This document shows positions 8,837 to 17,694 of a stretch of 64,000 bases of DNA, in pieces; within the stretch, counting starts at the first letter, position 1; the number at the start of each line of letters is the position of its first letter. The DNA comes from Bifidobacterium xylocopae (GTDB lineage Bacteria; Actinomycetota; Actinomycetes; Actinomycetales; Bifidobacteriaceae). The stretch spans positions 155,085 to 219,084 of the forward strand of contig NZ_PDCH01000002.1 in assembly GCF_003315615.1 (NCBI RefSeq). The letters are read 5' to 3'. The notes under the pieces are model-generated. The model was given only the letters and a program-made list of their open reading frames with translations, was not told the DNA's origin and ran no database searches. The position numbers and the translations under genes are program-made.

Positions 8837-9079
8837 ATGCGTCCGCTACAGGCCACTGACCTGGACGCGACCATGGAACGGCATATCAGAATCAAAGCGC
8901 TGTTGGAAAGGCGGAAAGACGCCATCTTGGAGCAGCTTGACGATCCCGGTCTGGACCCCGGCCGCCGTAGCCGACTCGAAGCACGCAAGGAGGACGTCAA
9001 GAGGGACATAGCCTCGATCAGGGTGTGGGGGAGTGAAAGGGATTATGAGCGCATGTGGAGGAAGTATCAGAAGGGATAA
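8837..9079 (+). CDS. Small conserved-looking hypothetical protein (80 aa)
   Basis: A highly charged, probably all-helical protein (rich in Arg, Glu, Asp, Lys) with no hydrophobic segment, so likely cytoplasmic. The ATG at 8837 is chosen because GGAGG at 8824-8828 sits eight bases upstream; a longer in-frame ATG at 8804 is possible. I do not recognise a family. It lies downstream of the divergently transcribed glycosylase gene start and ahead of tRNA-Arg. Coding status rests on the ribosome-binding site, amphipathic composition and lack of an alternative gene. Confidence 0.6.
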   Translation: MRPLQATDLDATMERHIRIKALLERRKDAILEQLDDPGLDPGRRSRLEARKEDVKRDIASIRVWGSERDYERMWRKYQKG

Positions 9080-9157
9080 CGGTATCTCGGCTCACTCTGC
9101 AAGTCATGGGGTACTGCGATGCCGCGAATTTGAAGCTTTTGCGTTTGCCGGATCATG

Positions 9158-9168
9158 CCCCCCCCCCC
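9158..9168. repeat. C11 homopolymer tract
   Basis: Eleven consecutive C bases in the gap between the small plus-strand ORF ending at 9079 and the 3' end of the minus-strand tRNA-Arg. Such a run is unusual outside hypermutable loci. Lengths of homopolymers are also prone to sequencing error. Confidence 0.9.
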
Positions 9169-9197
9169 ACTTCCCGCTCGGGAGTATGGATTGTGCC

Positions 9198-9274
9198 TGG
9201 TGACCCCGGCCGGACTCGAACCGGCGACCTACAGATTAGAAGTCAGTTGCTCTATCCAGCTGAGCTACGGGGCC
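9198..9274 (-). tRNA. tRNA-Arg (anticodon TCT), 3' CCA encoded
   Basis: Complete cloverleaf on the minus strand: acceptor GGCCCCG/CGGGGTC with one G-T pair, D arm GCTC..GAGC, anticodon loop CTTCTAA giving TCT for AGA codons, T arm GCCGG-TTCGAGT-CCGGC, discriminator A. Positions 9198-9200 encode CCA. The anticodon stem ACTGA/TCTGT has a T-T mismatch at its central pair. Confidence 0.96.
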
Positions 9275-9481
9275 GAACCCTTATATTCTAACCATGCCGT
9301 TTCGCTTGCGTGCTGGCGGCGCGTCATGTGGCTGCCCAGGCCCATGCCTTACGCCCTGGGAGTACGGAGCGGGTTCCGGGCATGGCGGGGCGGGTTGCCC
9401 CTGCGCTATGGTGGCAGCGTAGGGAACGCGGCCGTCAGCTGCGGATTCGAACAGTTGGCGTGACGGCTGGGGGAGGAGACC

Positions 9482-9883
9482 ATGACAGAACGGACCCCGC
9501 GGCAAACCAGGCAGAAAGAGGCCATACGCCGAGTTCTTCGTGCACAGAGTGAGTTCGTCTCCGCCCAGGAGTTGCACACGCTTCTGGAACAGGCGGGAGA
9601 ACCCGTCGGGCTGGCGACCGTCTACCGCCAGTTGGCGGCCTTGGCCAAAAGCGGTTCCGTCGACACCATCGAGCACAAAGGTTCCCAGCTTTACCGCCTG
9701 TGTGCGGCCCAGCGCCGACACCACCACCATCTGGTCTGCGAATCCTGTGGCCGGACAGTGGAGATTGACCCGCCGAATGAGGAATGGCTGCGCTCCTTGG
9801 CGTCGGCCCAAGGCTTTACGGTGGCCTCCCACACACTGGAGGTCTATGGGCTTTGTTCAGCCTGTCAGGGGCTGCTTGCCTAG
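9482..9883 (+). CDS. Fur-family metal-responsive regulator (Zur-like)
   Basis: 133-residue cytoplasmic repressor. The N-terminal winged helix (about residues 5-80) includes the family recognition segment GLATVYRQLAALAKSG. The metal-binding C-terminal part holds HHHHLVCESCGR and a terminal CSAC pair, giving two CXXC motifs that bind structural zinc. ATG at 9482 follows GGGGAGGAG. Its stop overlaps by four bases the stop of the convergent MprF-like gene. A ZnuA-like lipoprotein gene lies 4.4 kb downstream, so a zinc-uptake repressor role is plausible, but Fur and Zur cannot be separated from sequence alone. Confidence 0.88.
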   Translation: MTERTPRQTRQKEAIRRVLRAQSEFVSAQELHTLLEQAGEPVGLATVYRQLAALAKSGSVDTIEHKGSQLYRLCAAQRRHHHHLVCESCGRTVEIDPPNEEWLRSLASAQGFTVASHTLEVYGLCSACQGLLA

Positions 9884-12648
9884 CCCTTCGCCTTGTCTGG
9901 CTCCTGGGCGTCTTCCGGTTCATTGGGGGTGTGCGTCTCCGTAGGCGCTGTCCGAGGCGCTGGGGTCGTCTGTTCCTTATGGTTTGCCCTGCCATGGTTG
10001 TCGGAGTCGGTTTTGCCTGTGCCGGCTTTGTCCTTACCGTGTCTTCCGGCTTTGTCTTCCTTGGCTGGCCGAAGGGTCTTAAGCGCCTCCAGGGCCTGTG
10101 ACGCCTTCAAATCGGGCAGGTACGCCTGCAGGACAGCCAGGCCGATTTGGACCAGCTGTGCCGGGTCGGGGTAGCAGATGTAGACAGGGTGTTCGGATGG
10201 CTGGAACTTCTTCTTGAAGAAGAACAGAGACTTGAAGCCGTATGCCGGTTCCATCAGGTCGGCCAGCAGCTGCATGGCGTGTTGGAGGATGAGCGGTGTG
10301 TTCTCGCCCTGGTTGTCACGTTCGGGGTTCATTCCCGCCAGGGGCGCGGCGGACAGGCTCATGAACTCCACCTGTCCTTCGTCCCGAAGCCGTTCGGCCA
10401 TGCGGGCGATCAGGAACTCCATGATCCCGTTGGGTGAGTCGGTCCGGTGGCGCATGAAGTCCAAGGTCCAACCGATCACCTTGCCTTCGCGATAGGTGGG
10501 CATCCAGGAGGTGACACCCAGGACCGTGCCCTCGGAATCGATCGCGTACAGCAGTGCCACGCGGGGGTCGCGCAGCTCGTCGAGGCCACCCAGGGTGAAC
10601 TTCATTTCGGGCAGGGCCTTGAGTTCGGCCCACTGTTCGGAGATGGCCACGATCTGTGACTGCACGTCCCATGGGGCGTCGTTGAATGTGGACAGCTCGT
10701 CGTGGTAGCCGCTCTTTTTGGCCTTGTTGATGGCCGTACGGATGTCCTGCCATTTCTTGCCGCGCGTCTCCCACTCCGAAGGTGTGACCACCATTTCTGA
10801 GCCCACCTCGAGAGAGGTCCATCCGTGTGCGGTCAACTCGTCGCGCTGACCCTTGTGGATGGAGTAGAAGACCGGCGACCAGGAGTGATCGGTGCAATAG
10901 TGCCAGAACTCGTGCAGGTCCGCCGTGTACTCGTCCGGATCCCCGAAGGGGCCGGTGGTGGTCAGTGCGATGCCGTGCAGGACCCGGTAGGCGATGGCCG
11001 ATCGTCCGGAGGGGGAGAACCAGTAGTTGTTGCCTTCCCAGGTGGTCATGAAAGTCATGGATTCGCCTCCGGCCTCGACCAGGGTGTTGGCCTCCAGCCG
11101 CTCGTTCTCGTTTTGGAGCACCGAGCTACGCATCCAGGAGAGCAGGACCGCCAGTACGATCAGCCAGAAGACGAAGCCGACGGCGTTGTTGATCACCAGA
11201 CCGGTGAGGGTGTGGGGTATGAAGCGGGGGCGGAAGCGGCTGGCTACGCCATTGGTCAGGTAGCGGGTCGGCAGTTCGGCCAGAGCCATGGTGAGTGTGG
11301 GTCTGGGTTTGAAGGAGCCGGGTGAAAGGGTGACTGCGGAAAGGTAGAGGGCGGCTGTGGCCAGTGCAGCCAGAGCTATGACAGTGGAGCCTGCGCGTAG
11401 ACGGCTGGGTTTGGTGCGTACCGGGAAATAGCGCATGTAGCGGCAGATGAAGTAAGCAAACACCAGGGGTGGCATGGCTATGGCCAACAGCGAGGGGATG
11501 GCGCCGTGGCGCACCGCCCTGGTCAGGCCCTCACCCATGGTCAGGGGGACCAGCAGGTAGTAGACCACGGCTAGAGCCACGGTCAGACCGTTGAGGACCA
11601 GGCTGGTCATGGCCGCGACACGGCGACCGTGGTATATGCCCCAGGAGACGACCAGCATGACTGCGGTGGGAACCAGGAGGCCGACGAAGGTCGAGGCGGT
11701 CACGGGGCGCGTCAGACCGTACTGGGCATAGCAGGAGGCTTCGGAGTTGGTCCGCAGGCAGGCGGCGAGTCTGATGGTGCTGCTGGGGCCTGGACCCATG
11801 AACATACCCAGCGGGGTGAATACGCCGGCGCGCACTTTCGAGGAGGCCGTGATGATCGGCCCCAGGGCCAGGACCGTGGAGATGGCTCCCAACATGTGGC
11901 GGGTCTCGTAGGAGGAGCGCCGTCCGGCAAGGGCGCGGTCGGTGATGGGGCCATGCCAGATCCGACCGGTCAGGTGTCCGATCAGAGCGGCGGCGAGGGC
12001 GCAGTAATTGCCGGGATTTCCGGTGTACAGCACCAGTAGGATCAACGAGGTATAGCCGATCAGATTGATTCGTCGCCGCCACAGGAGGTTGCTGAAGGCG
12101 CCGGCGGCCATCAGGGCCCCAATCACCAGGATCACCGGGTTGAGCGACATCGGTATGCGCACAAACCATGGCCAGTGGGATTGCACGTCGTTGATGGCGG
12201 CGCAGATGGCCAGGCCGGCCGCGGCGCCGGAGACAGCCGAGATGAGCGAGGCCAGGATCATCCGCCTGCGGCCCAGCCTGGTCTCGGCTATGCACAGGAT
12301 CAGGAGGACCAGGGCTGCGTCGATGATGAGCTGGAGGGGGCCGGAGGTGACGAAGAGTGTGGTCAGGAGCTTGCCGAACTGCTCCGTGAGACCGGGCTGG
12401 TGGGGGACGCCACCCTGTGAGGGCGGGGTCGGCCTGGTCAGGAAGTCCGCCAACGGCATGCCGGCGCGCTTGGCTCGTGGCACTTTCAGCAGCAGGTATG
12501 CCAGCCATGCGAACGCGTTGATGACCACCAGGGCAAGGGTGGAGCAGACGGCCACGGCATGGAGGCGCAGCCAGTGCCTCAGGTCGTCCATGAGGACGGA
12601 CAGGGCGGATTTCTCCATGCTGCTGGGTCCTACGTGCGTTGCGCTCAT
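9880..12648 (-). CDS. MprF-like membrane protein with phosphatidylglycerol lysyltransferase (DUF2156) domain
   Basis: 922-residue protein with many transmembrane segments over about residues 20-530, then a cytoplasmic GNAT-like lysyl-lipid synthase domain (about 530-840, with WEGNNYWFSPSGRSAIAYR and EFLIARMAERLRDEGQVEF). It ends in a Lys/Asp/Pro-rich low-complexity tail of about 70 residues. Family members move an aminoacyl group from aminoacyl-tRNA to membrane lipid, lowering surface negative charge. The N-terminal region (LTTLFVTSGPLQL and following helices) is rhomboid-like rather than a clear MprF flippase. It starts 17 bp after the upstream hydrolase stop, so the two are co-transcribed. 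The amino acid donor is unknown. Confidence 0.85.
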   Translation of the reverse strand: MSATHVGPSSMEKSALSVLMDDLRHWLRLHAVAVCSTLALVVINAFAWLAYLLLKVPRAKRAGMPLADFLTRPTPPSQGGVPHQPGLTEQFGKLLTTLFVTSGPLQLIIDAALVLLILCIAETRLGRRRMILASLISAVSGAAAGLAICAAINDVQSHWPWFVRIPMSLNPVILVIGALMAAGAFSNLLWRRRINLIGYTSLILLVLYTGNPGNYCALAAALIGHLTGRIWHGPITDRALAGRRSSYETRHMLGAISTVLALGPIITASSKVRAGVFTPLGMFMGPGPSSTIRLAACLRTNSEASCYAQYGLTRPVTASTFVGLLVPTAVMLVVSWGIYHGRRVAAMTSLVLNGLTVALAVVYYLLVPLTMGEGLTRAVRHGAIPSLLAIAMPPLVFAYFICRYMRYFPVRTKPSRLRAGSTVIALAALATAALYLSAVTLSPGSFKPRPTLTMALAELPTRYLTNGVASRFRPRFIPHTLTGLVINNAVGFVFWLIVLAVLLSWMRSSVLQNENERLEANTLVEAGGESMTFMTTWEGNNYWFSPSGRSAIAYRVLHGIALTTTGPFGDPDEYTADLHEFWHYCTDHSWSPVFYSIHKGQRDELTAHGWTSLEVGSEMVVTPSEWETRGKKWQDIRTAINKAKKSGYHDELSTFNDAPWDVQSQIVAISEQWAELKALPEMKFTLGGLDELRDPRVALLYAIDSEGTVLGVTSWMPTYREGKVIGWTLDFMRHRTDSPNGIMEFLIARMAERLRDEGQVEFMSLSAAPLAGMNPERDNQGENTPLILQHAMQLLADLMEPAYGFKSLFFFKKKFQPSEHPVYICYPDPAQLVQIGLAVLQAYLPDLKASQALEALKTLRPAKEDKAGRHGKDKAGTGKTDSDNHGRANHKEQTTPAPRTAPTETHTPNEPEDAQEPDKAKG

Positions 12649-12665
12649 GCTTGCTCTTTTCGTTC

Positions 12666-14033
12666 CTACTTGTTGATGCTGATACGTCTGATGCCGCTGT
12701 ATTGGTCAAGATCTTTGGACATGGGCCCCAAGCCCATCCGCTCACCCATCCACTCCAGGCCCGGTTGCCAGCTCGCCTTGACCGCGTGCCAGTCGTGACC
12801 GCTGTCCTTGGCCACGACCGCCTCGACGTCCATGCCGGCCTTGTAGGCCGCCTGGGCGATTTCGGTCATGCTGCGGATGGACTCGGGGTCGCGTTCCCCC
12901 GCTCCGGTGAAGAGGAGCTGATGGGATGGGGCGTGGCGTGCGATGGCCGTGGTCGGGACCTGAGCCTGGAAGGCTTGCGCATCGCCATGGAAATAGTCGC
13001 GAATCATCGCGTCCTTGGATCCCTGCTTGGGTTCAAGCTCTCCGTCGGCCGGCAGCATGGCACCATAGATGTGAGGGTGGCGGGGGGCCAGCTGCGTAGA
13101 GCAGGTCCCACCCTGGGAGAAGCCGCCGATGGCCCACATACCGGCATTCGTGGCTACGGGAAGGTTGCTTTTGATCCAGTCGGGCACATCACGGGTTAGG
13201 TAGGTCTCGGCCTTGCCGTACACCGGCGAATCCACGCACAGGCTGTTGCGTTTGGATCCTCCGTTCTGGTCGGGGGAGACGACGATTGGAGCCAGGCCGT
13301 TGTGCCTGGATGCATAGGCGTCCAGCATGCCTTGGATGCCGCCGGCGGTGAACAGTCGATCAGGGGACCCGGGCTGGCCGGCCAGGAGAACGAAGACCGG
13401 CAGGGCGGGTGGCTGGTCACTCAGGGCCGCCGGCGGTAGGTAGATGTCGGCTGTGCGGGCGCCGAAGCGGGAGATATGGTTCGGGATATCGAAGGAATAG
13501 GACTTTCCCTTGGAGGGGTGTCGGGGGACCTGGCCTTTAGCGGCCAGTTCCCGCCATTGCTTGACGCTCATCCGGGCCTTGGCCGGTTGCGTGGGGGCGA
13601 GACGGGGATAGATGGGTACCGCGAAGACGGAACCAAGGGTGGTGTATTCGCCATAGATCATGTCCACCCGTAGTGCGGTGGCCAGGATGACCGGCAGGAT
13701 CATCAGCGATGCCAGGACGCGCCTGAATCCATGATTCAGGACAAGGCTGGCGATTACGAAGCCCATGGCCGCGAACCCTGCTGCGACGGCCCAGATGACC
13801 AACCAGCCCAGGCTTACGTCGAAGAGCATGAACACATCTGAGACCAGCCAGGTCGCCAGTAGACCCGCCGCACCCACGGTCAGGGTCGTGATGAGCTCGC
13901 GGGTCAGAGCCTTCCATCTGCGTTCGACGAGTTGGGTGATGAGCAGCGCCAGCAGCCCCAGGCCGGCCAGGCCGAACACGGCGAACGGGAGCCAGCCTAT
14001 GAGCAGGTGGATCCTGGCAAACCATTTGAGCAT
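12666..14033 (-). CDS. Membrane-anchored alpha/beta hydrolase (esterase family)
   Basis: 455 residues: four hydrophobic helices in the first 130, then an extracytoplasmic esterase-D/mycolyltransferase-like hydrolase. The nucleophile elbow GGFSQGGT is clear, and the C-terminal KDSGHDWHAW-like segment (DSGHDWHAVKASWQ) supplies the catalytic His. A strong ribosome-binding site (GGAGGAAAGG) precedes the ATG at 14033. It is the first gene of a two-gene operon with the MprF-like synthase. Together they suggest lipid aminoacylation and its hydrolysis or a related envelope modification; the pairing is inference. Confidence 0.85.
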   Translation of the reverse strand: MLKWFARIHLLIGWLPFAVFGLAGLGLLALLITQLVERRWKALTRELITTLTVGAAGLLATWLVSDVFMLFDVSLGWLVIWAVAAGFAAMGFVIASLVLNHGFRRVLASLMILPVILATALRVDMIYGEYTTLGSVFAVPIYPRLAPTQPAKARMSVKQWRELAAKGQVPRHPSKGKSYSFDIPNHISRFGARTADIYLPPAALSDQPPALPVFVLLAGQPGSPDRLFTAGGIQGMLDAYASRHNGLAPIVVSPDQNGGSKRNSLCVDSPVYGKAETYLTRDVPDWIKSNLPVATNAGMWAIGGFSQGGTCSTQLAPRHPHIYGAMLPADGELEPKQGSKDAMIRDYFHGDAQAFQAQVPTTAIARHAPSHQLLFTGAGERDPESIRSMTEIAQAAYKAGMDVEAVVAKDSGHDWHAVKASWQPGLEWMGERMGLGPMSKDLDQYSGIRRISINK

Positions 14034-14153
14034 GACGACCTTTCCTCCCCATCAGTCTATCCCCGGCAACGATTGCTCCGGCGGTCATGGAGCGTCCCAG
14101 TCGGCACGGGAGCTTATCACGGGGCCCGGAGCGGAGCGGCGGTCCGGTGGTGC

Positions 14154-14186
14154 TTGCTATGGTTAATGATAACAAGTCTCAATAAT
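14154..14186 (+). promoter_or_regulatory. Promoter region with GTTA-ATGA-TAAC operator candidate for the ZnuA-like gene
   Basis: An AT-rich island in otherwise GC-rich DNA. TTGCTA at 14154 could be a -35 element and AATAAT at 14181 a -10-like element (spacing 21, longer than ideal). Between them GTTAATGATAAC (14162-14173) is an inverted repeat resembling half of known zinc-uptake-regulator boxes. A Fur/Zur-type gene is nearby at 9482. Confidence 0.4.
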
Positions 14187-14245
14187 GCGCCGGCGGGGGT
14201 TCACGAGCTTCTGCCTATGAGAGAGAAGAACATGGAGGCAGGCGA

Positions 14246-15166
14246 GTGTCGAATGGACGAGCCCTTGCGTATGCGGAACGGATTCTGTGTCGGTCACGGC
14301 CCATTCTGGGGGCTGTCCTGGCCATGGCCTTGATTCTGCCGTTGGCTGGTTGCGGGGCGGCCAAGAGCGCGAGCGGTCCGATATCGGTCGTCTCCGGCAT
14401 CGGGCAGTGGGCCTCCATGGCCAGGCAGTTGGGGGGGGACAAGGTCGATGCCCGACCGGTGATCGCCAATCCCAATGCCGATGCACATGACTACGAGCCA
14501 ACCACCCAGGATATCGCCCTGATCGGCCGGGCGGACCTGGTCGTGGTGAACGGGGCCGGTTATGACGCCTGGGCCGGGAAGGCGGCCGATGCCGCGGAGG
14601 TCATGTCGGTCAATGTGGCGGACAGCTCGGGGCACAAGTCCGGCGATAACCCTCACCTGTGGTTCTCGTCCCAGGCCAGGGCCAAGGCCGCCCGCGCGAT
14701 CAGCTTGGCTTACCAGGAGCTGCGGCCCGCCGATAAGGACTATTTCAGCCACAGGTACAAGCTCTGGCAGGAGGGGGAGCGCGATCTCTCCGAGCGCATG
14801 GAACAGGCCGCCGTCCGCATCGGGGGAGGGGGTTACGCGGCCACGGAGTCGGCCGCCGACTATCTGGCACAAGATCTTGGGCTGTCGGATCGCACGCCCG
14901 CCGGGTATCTGCGTGCAGCCGCGAACGAAAGCGAACCATCCCCGGCCGACATTCAGGAATTCAACGGGGTGCTGTCCTCTTCGCAGGTCAAGCTTCTGGT
15001 CTTCAATGACCAGGAGGCCAACGAGATCAGCAGACAGCTGGTCTCAGCGGCGGACCGGGCCGGGCTGCCGGTTGTGCGGGTCAGCGAGCAGATGCCGGCC
15101 CGGTTCGTGAATCTGGAGGATTGGATCGGCGACCTGGCCGATGCTTTCGGCCGGGCTGCCGACTGA
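14246..15166 (+). CDS. ZnuA-like metal ABC transporter substrate-binding lipoprotein
   Basis: Extracytoplasmic lipoprotein (306 residues) that captures zinc or manganese. The signal peptide ends in the lipobox LAGC (Cys36). Metal-site histidines are visible in NADAHDYEPT and in DNPHLWFSS, the two conserved His positions of the ZnuA/TroA family. The GTG start at 14246 is chosen for its GGAGGC six bases upstream. No matching permease or ATPase gene is adjacent in the window, so it must work with components encoded elsewhere. It is probably zinc-regulated, given the upstream operator candidate. Confidence 0.9.
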   Translation: MSNGRALAYAERILCRSRPILGAVLAMALILPLAGCGAAKSASGPISVVSGIGQWASMARQLGGDKVDARPVIANPNADAHDYEPTTQDIALIGRADLVVVNGAGYDAWAGKAADAAEVMSVNVADSSGHKSGDNPHLWFSSQARAKAARAISLAYQELRPADKDYFSHRYKLWQEGERDLSERMEQAAVRIGGGGYAATESAADYLAQDLGLSDRTPAGYLRAAANESEPSPADIQEFNGVLSSSQVKLLVFNDQEANEISRQLVSAADRAGLPVVRVSEQMPARFVNLEDWIGDLADAFGRAAD

Positions 15167-15243
15167 ATGACGAGCCAGGCAGTGGGAGCCCCGCGTTCAC
15201 TGGTCGGGGGCCTTGTCTTGGAGACTATGGAGAATGGGCCACT

Positions 15244-17490
15244 ATGTGCGAAGAACCAAAGGCTGTGACCAACCCATCGGACGCTGAGCATACGGTGAGC
15301 GTTACTGATGTCGGCGTGGCCGGGACCTGCCAGGATGCCGAAGGGGTAGGCACCGGAGCCAGGCGCGGCCGGCTTGGGTTCCGCCTGCATGGTTCGATGA
15401 CCCTACCCGCCTGGGCGTACGTCCTGCTCTTTATCCTGTTCGACGCGTTGGCCGTGGCCATGCTTCAATGGGGTGTGACCCTGTCGTCCTCACGTGTGGC
15501 GCTGTCCAACCCCTTGATCGGTTTCTGGGGATTCGTTTCGGCCATGTGGACCAGCCAACGGTTCGTCTTTGTGCTGAACCTGCTGGCCATAGGGCTTGTC
15601 TACCTGATTGTGCTCTTCCTGACGAATCGCTTCTGGGTTGCCACGCCGGTCCTGTTGGTGGCCGCCGCCCTGATCTCGGTGATCGAGCACTTCAAAGTGG
15701 TCTCGCGTTACGAGGCGGTCCTGCCTTCCGACCTGGATTTCCTGCACGCGGACGCAGGCAATATCATGACGTTTCTGCCCGCGGGCTCCACCTGGGTCAT
15801 CGTGGCCGCCCTGATCGCGATCGCTATCATGATCCTGGCCTCGGTGCTGCTGGGCAGGGCCGACCGACGCCGGGGGCGAGTGGTGGCGACCGGCAACAGG
15901 CGCCTGGGTGCCTCCATCCGCTTTGCCGGTGTCCTGGTGCCGGCCCTGGTCCTGTCCCTGTTCATGTCGGCGGTGGGCACCTACGGCAGCTGGGCCAATT
16001 CCTTCTCCCGATGGATGGGCGACCTGCCATCCATGTGGGATTCGGTCTACGACTCCCAACGCAACGGCACGTTCATCTCCTTCTCCCGCCAGCTCAACCC
16101 CAAGGTGATGGACCGCCCCTCTGATTACAGCCAGGCGACAATGGAGACCCTCGCCCGGCGTTACGCCAAGGAAGCGCAGGCCATCAACGCCAAGCGGTCC
16201 ACCTACATGGATGAGTCCACGGTCGTCTACATCCTTTCGGAGTCATTCTCGGATCCCACCCGGGTGCCCGGATTGCATGTGAATATGGACCCCATGCCGA
16301 ATATCCGCGCACTCAAGCGGAACACCACATCCGGCCTCATGCTTTCCGCGGGCTATGGCGGTGGAACGGCGAACATGGAGTTCATGGCCCTGACTGGACT
16401 GTCCATGGCGAACTTCGACCCCTCGCTGACCAGCCCTTACCAGCAGGTGGTGCCCGACCTCAAATGGGTGCCCACCGTCAACCAGATTTGGGGGGCGCCG
16501 AAGAACTCCCAGGCTTTCCACCCCTATGAGCCCTCCATGTATTCGCGTGCACAGAACTACAAGACATTCGGGTTCTCGCACTTCTACTCGTTGGCAGGCC
16601 GGGACGTGATCGCCCACCAGGACCATATCGGCTCCTCCCCGTATGTCAGCGACAAGTCCGCCTACGACTCGGCCCTGGAGAAGATGGGGTCCAGCAGGGC
16701 CCGCCAGTTCGTTGAAATCATCACGATGCAGAACCACATGCCCTACAACGATTGGTATGTCGGCAACCCCTACCAGGTGTCGGCCGACGACGGTTCGCAG
16801 CCCCTGGGCGACGATGAGGCCAGCTCCATACGCACTTACGCCAAGGGTGTCAACCTGACCGACCAGGCCACGCGGGGCTTCCTGGATTCAATCGAAAGGA
16901 TCGGCAAGCCTGTCACCGTCGTTTTCTACGGGGATCACCTGCCCGGAATCTACACCACGGCCGGCGCCGATCAGAACAACTCACTGGCCCTGCATCTGAC
17001 CGACTACTTCATCTGGTCGAACAAGGCCTCGGCGGCACGGGACACCAACCTGGAGGGTTCGGCCTACACGTCGCCCAACTTCTTCACCGCGCAAACGGCC
17101 GAGCACATGGATGCCAAGGTCTCGCCCTACCTGGCCTTCCTGACCAGGCTGCGGGGCAAGGTGGCAGCCATGGAGCCGCCGGTGGTCAACCAGATTCAAG
17201 GCTGGGAGCGCATCCCCGACGGCCAGACCATCTACCTGGACGGCCATGGCAAGCCCATGGACGCGCGAGGATTCGATAAGGAGACCAGGCGGCTCCTGCA
17301 CGACTACAAGCTCATCCAATACGACATCATGGCCGGCAAGCACTACCTCAAACAGGCGTCATTCACACAGGCGCCCACCCGCGCAGCCGACGAGGCGGCG
17401 GCCCGCAAGGCCCAGCAGCGTCGGGAGGCCAAGAAGGAGAACGGCGGTTCCGAATCGCCGCAGGCCCCCGTGCAGAACTCGGCTCAATGA
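15244..17490 (+). CDS. LtaS-family phosphoglycerol transferase (sulfatase fold)
   Basis: 748-residue membrane enzyme. About five N-terminal helices (residues 55-265) anchor an extracellular alkaline-phosphatase/sulfatase-fold domain. The segment VVYILSESFSDPT begins the domain, YGGGTANMEFMALTG carries the nucleophilic Thr, and VVFYGDHLPGIY supplies metal ligands, as in lipoteichoic acid synthases. The C-terminus is a Lys/Ala/Glu-rich tail. The ATG at 15244 has GGAG 11 bases upstream; the longer frame from 15121 overlaps the ZnuA-like gene and is rejected. It likely polymerises or adds glycerol phosphate to a surface glycolipid or polymer; the exact product is unknown. Confidence 0.9.
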   Translation: MCEEPKAVTNPSDAEHTVSVTDVGVAGTCQDAEGVGTGARRGRLGFRLHGSMTLPAWAYVLLFILFDALAVAMLQWGVTLSSSRVALSNPLIGFWGFVSAMWTSQRFVFVLNLLAIGLVYLIVLFLTNRFWVATPVLLVAAALISVIEHFKVVSRYEAVLPSDLDFLHADAGNIMTFLPAGSTWVIVAALIAIAIMILASVLLGRADRRRGRVVATGNRRLGASIRFAGVLVPALVLSLFMSAVGTYGSWANSFSRWMGDLPSMWDSVYDSQRNGTFISFSRQLNPKVMDRPSDYSQATMETLARRYAKEAQAINAKRSTYMDESTVVYILSESFSDPTRVPGLHVNMDPMPNIRALKRNTTSGLMLSAGYGGGTANMEFMALTGLSMANFDPSLTSPYQQVVPDLKWVPTVNQIWGAPKNSQAFHPYEPSMYSRAQNYKTFGFSHFYSLAGRDVIAHQDHIGSSPYVSDKSAYDSALEKMGSSRARQFVEIITMQNHMPYNDWYVGNPYQVSADDGSQPLGDDEASSIRTYAKGVNLTDQATRGFLDSIERIGKPVTVVFYGDHLPGIYTTAGADQNNSLALHLTDYFIWSNKASAARDTNLEGSAYTSPNFFTAQTAEHMDAKVSPYLAFLTRLRGKVAAMEPPVVNQIQGWERIPDGQTIYLDGHGKPMDARGFDKETRRLLHDYKLIQYDIMAGKHYLKQASFTQAPTRAADEAAARKAQQRREAKKENGGSESPQAPVQNSAQ

Positions 17491-17694
17491 GTTGCCGATT
17501 CCGATATGTGGACGCGGATGTGCCCAGGGGTCGTCCCCGGGGCGCGACCAGTTGGCTCGGCGATAGGTAAGCATAGATTTCTTCTATAGCGTCCGGCTTG
17601 CCGGCCTTCCGGGGGAGGTCCTAAGCTGGCGGTCAGCCGGGGCCGGGTGGCACAGGTCCGGCCGATCGAGGAAAGAACGCGGGAGCGAGGGTAC

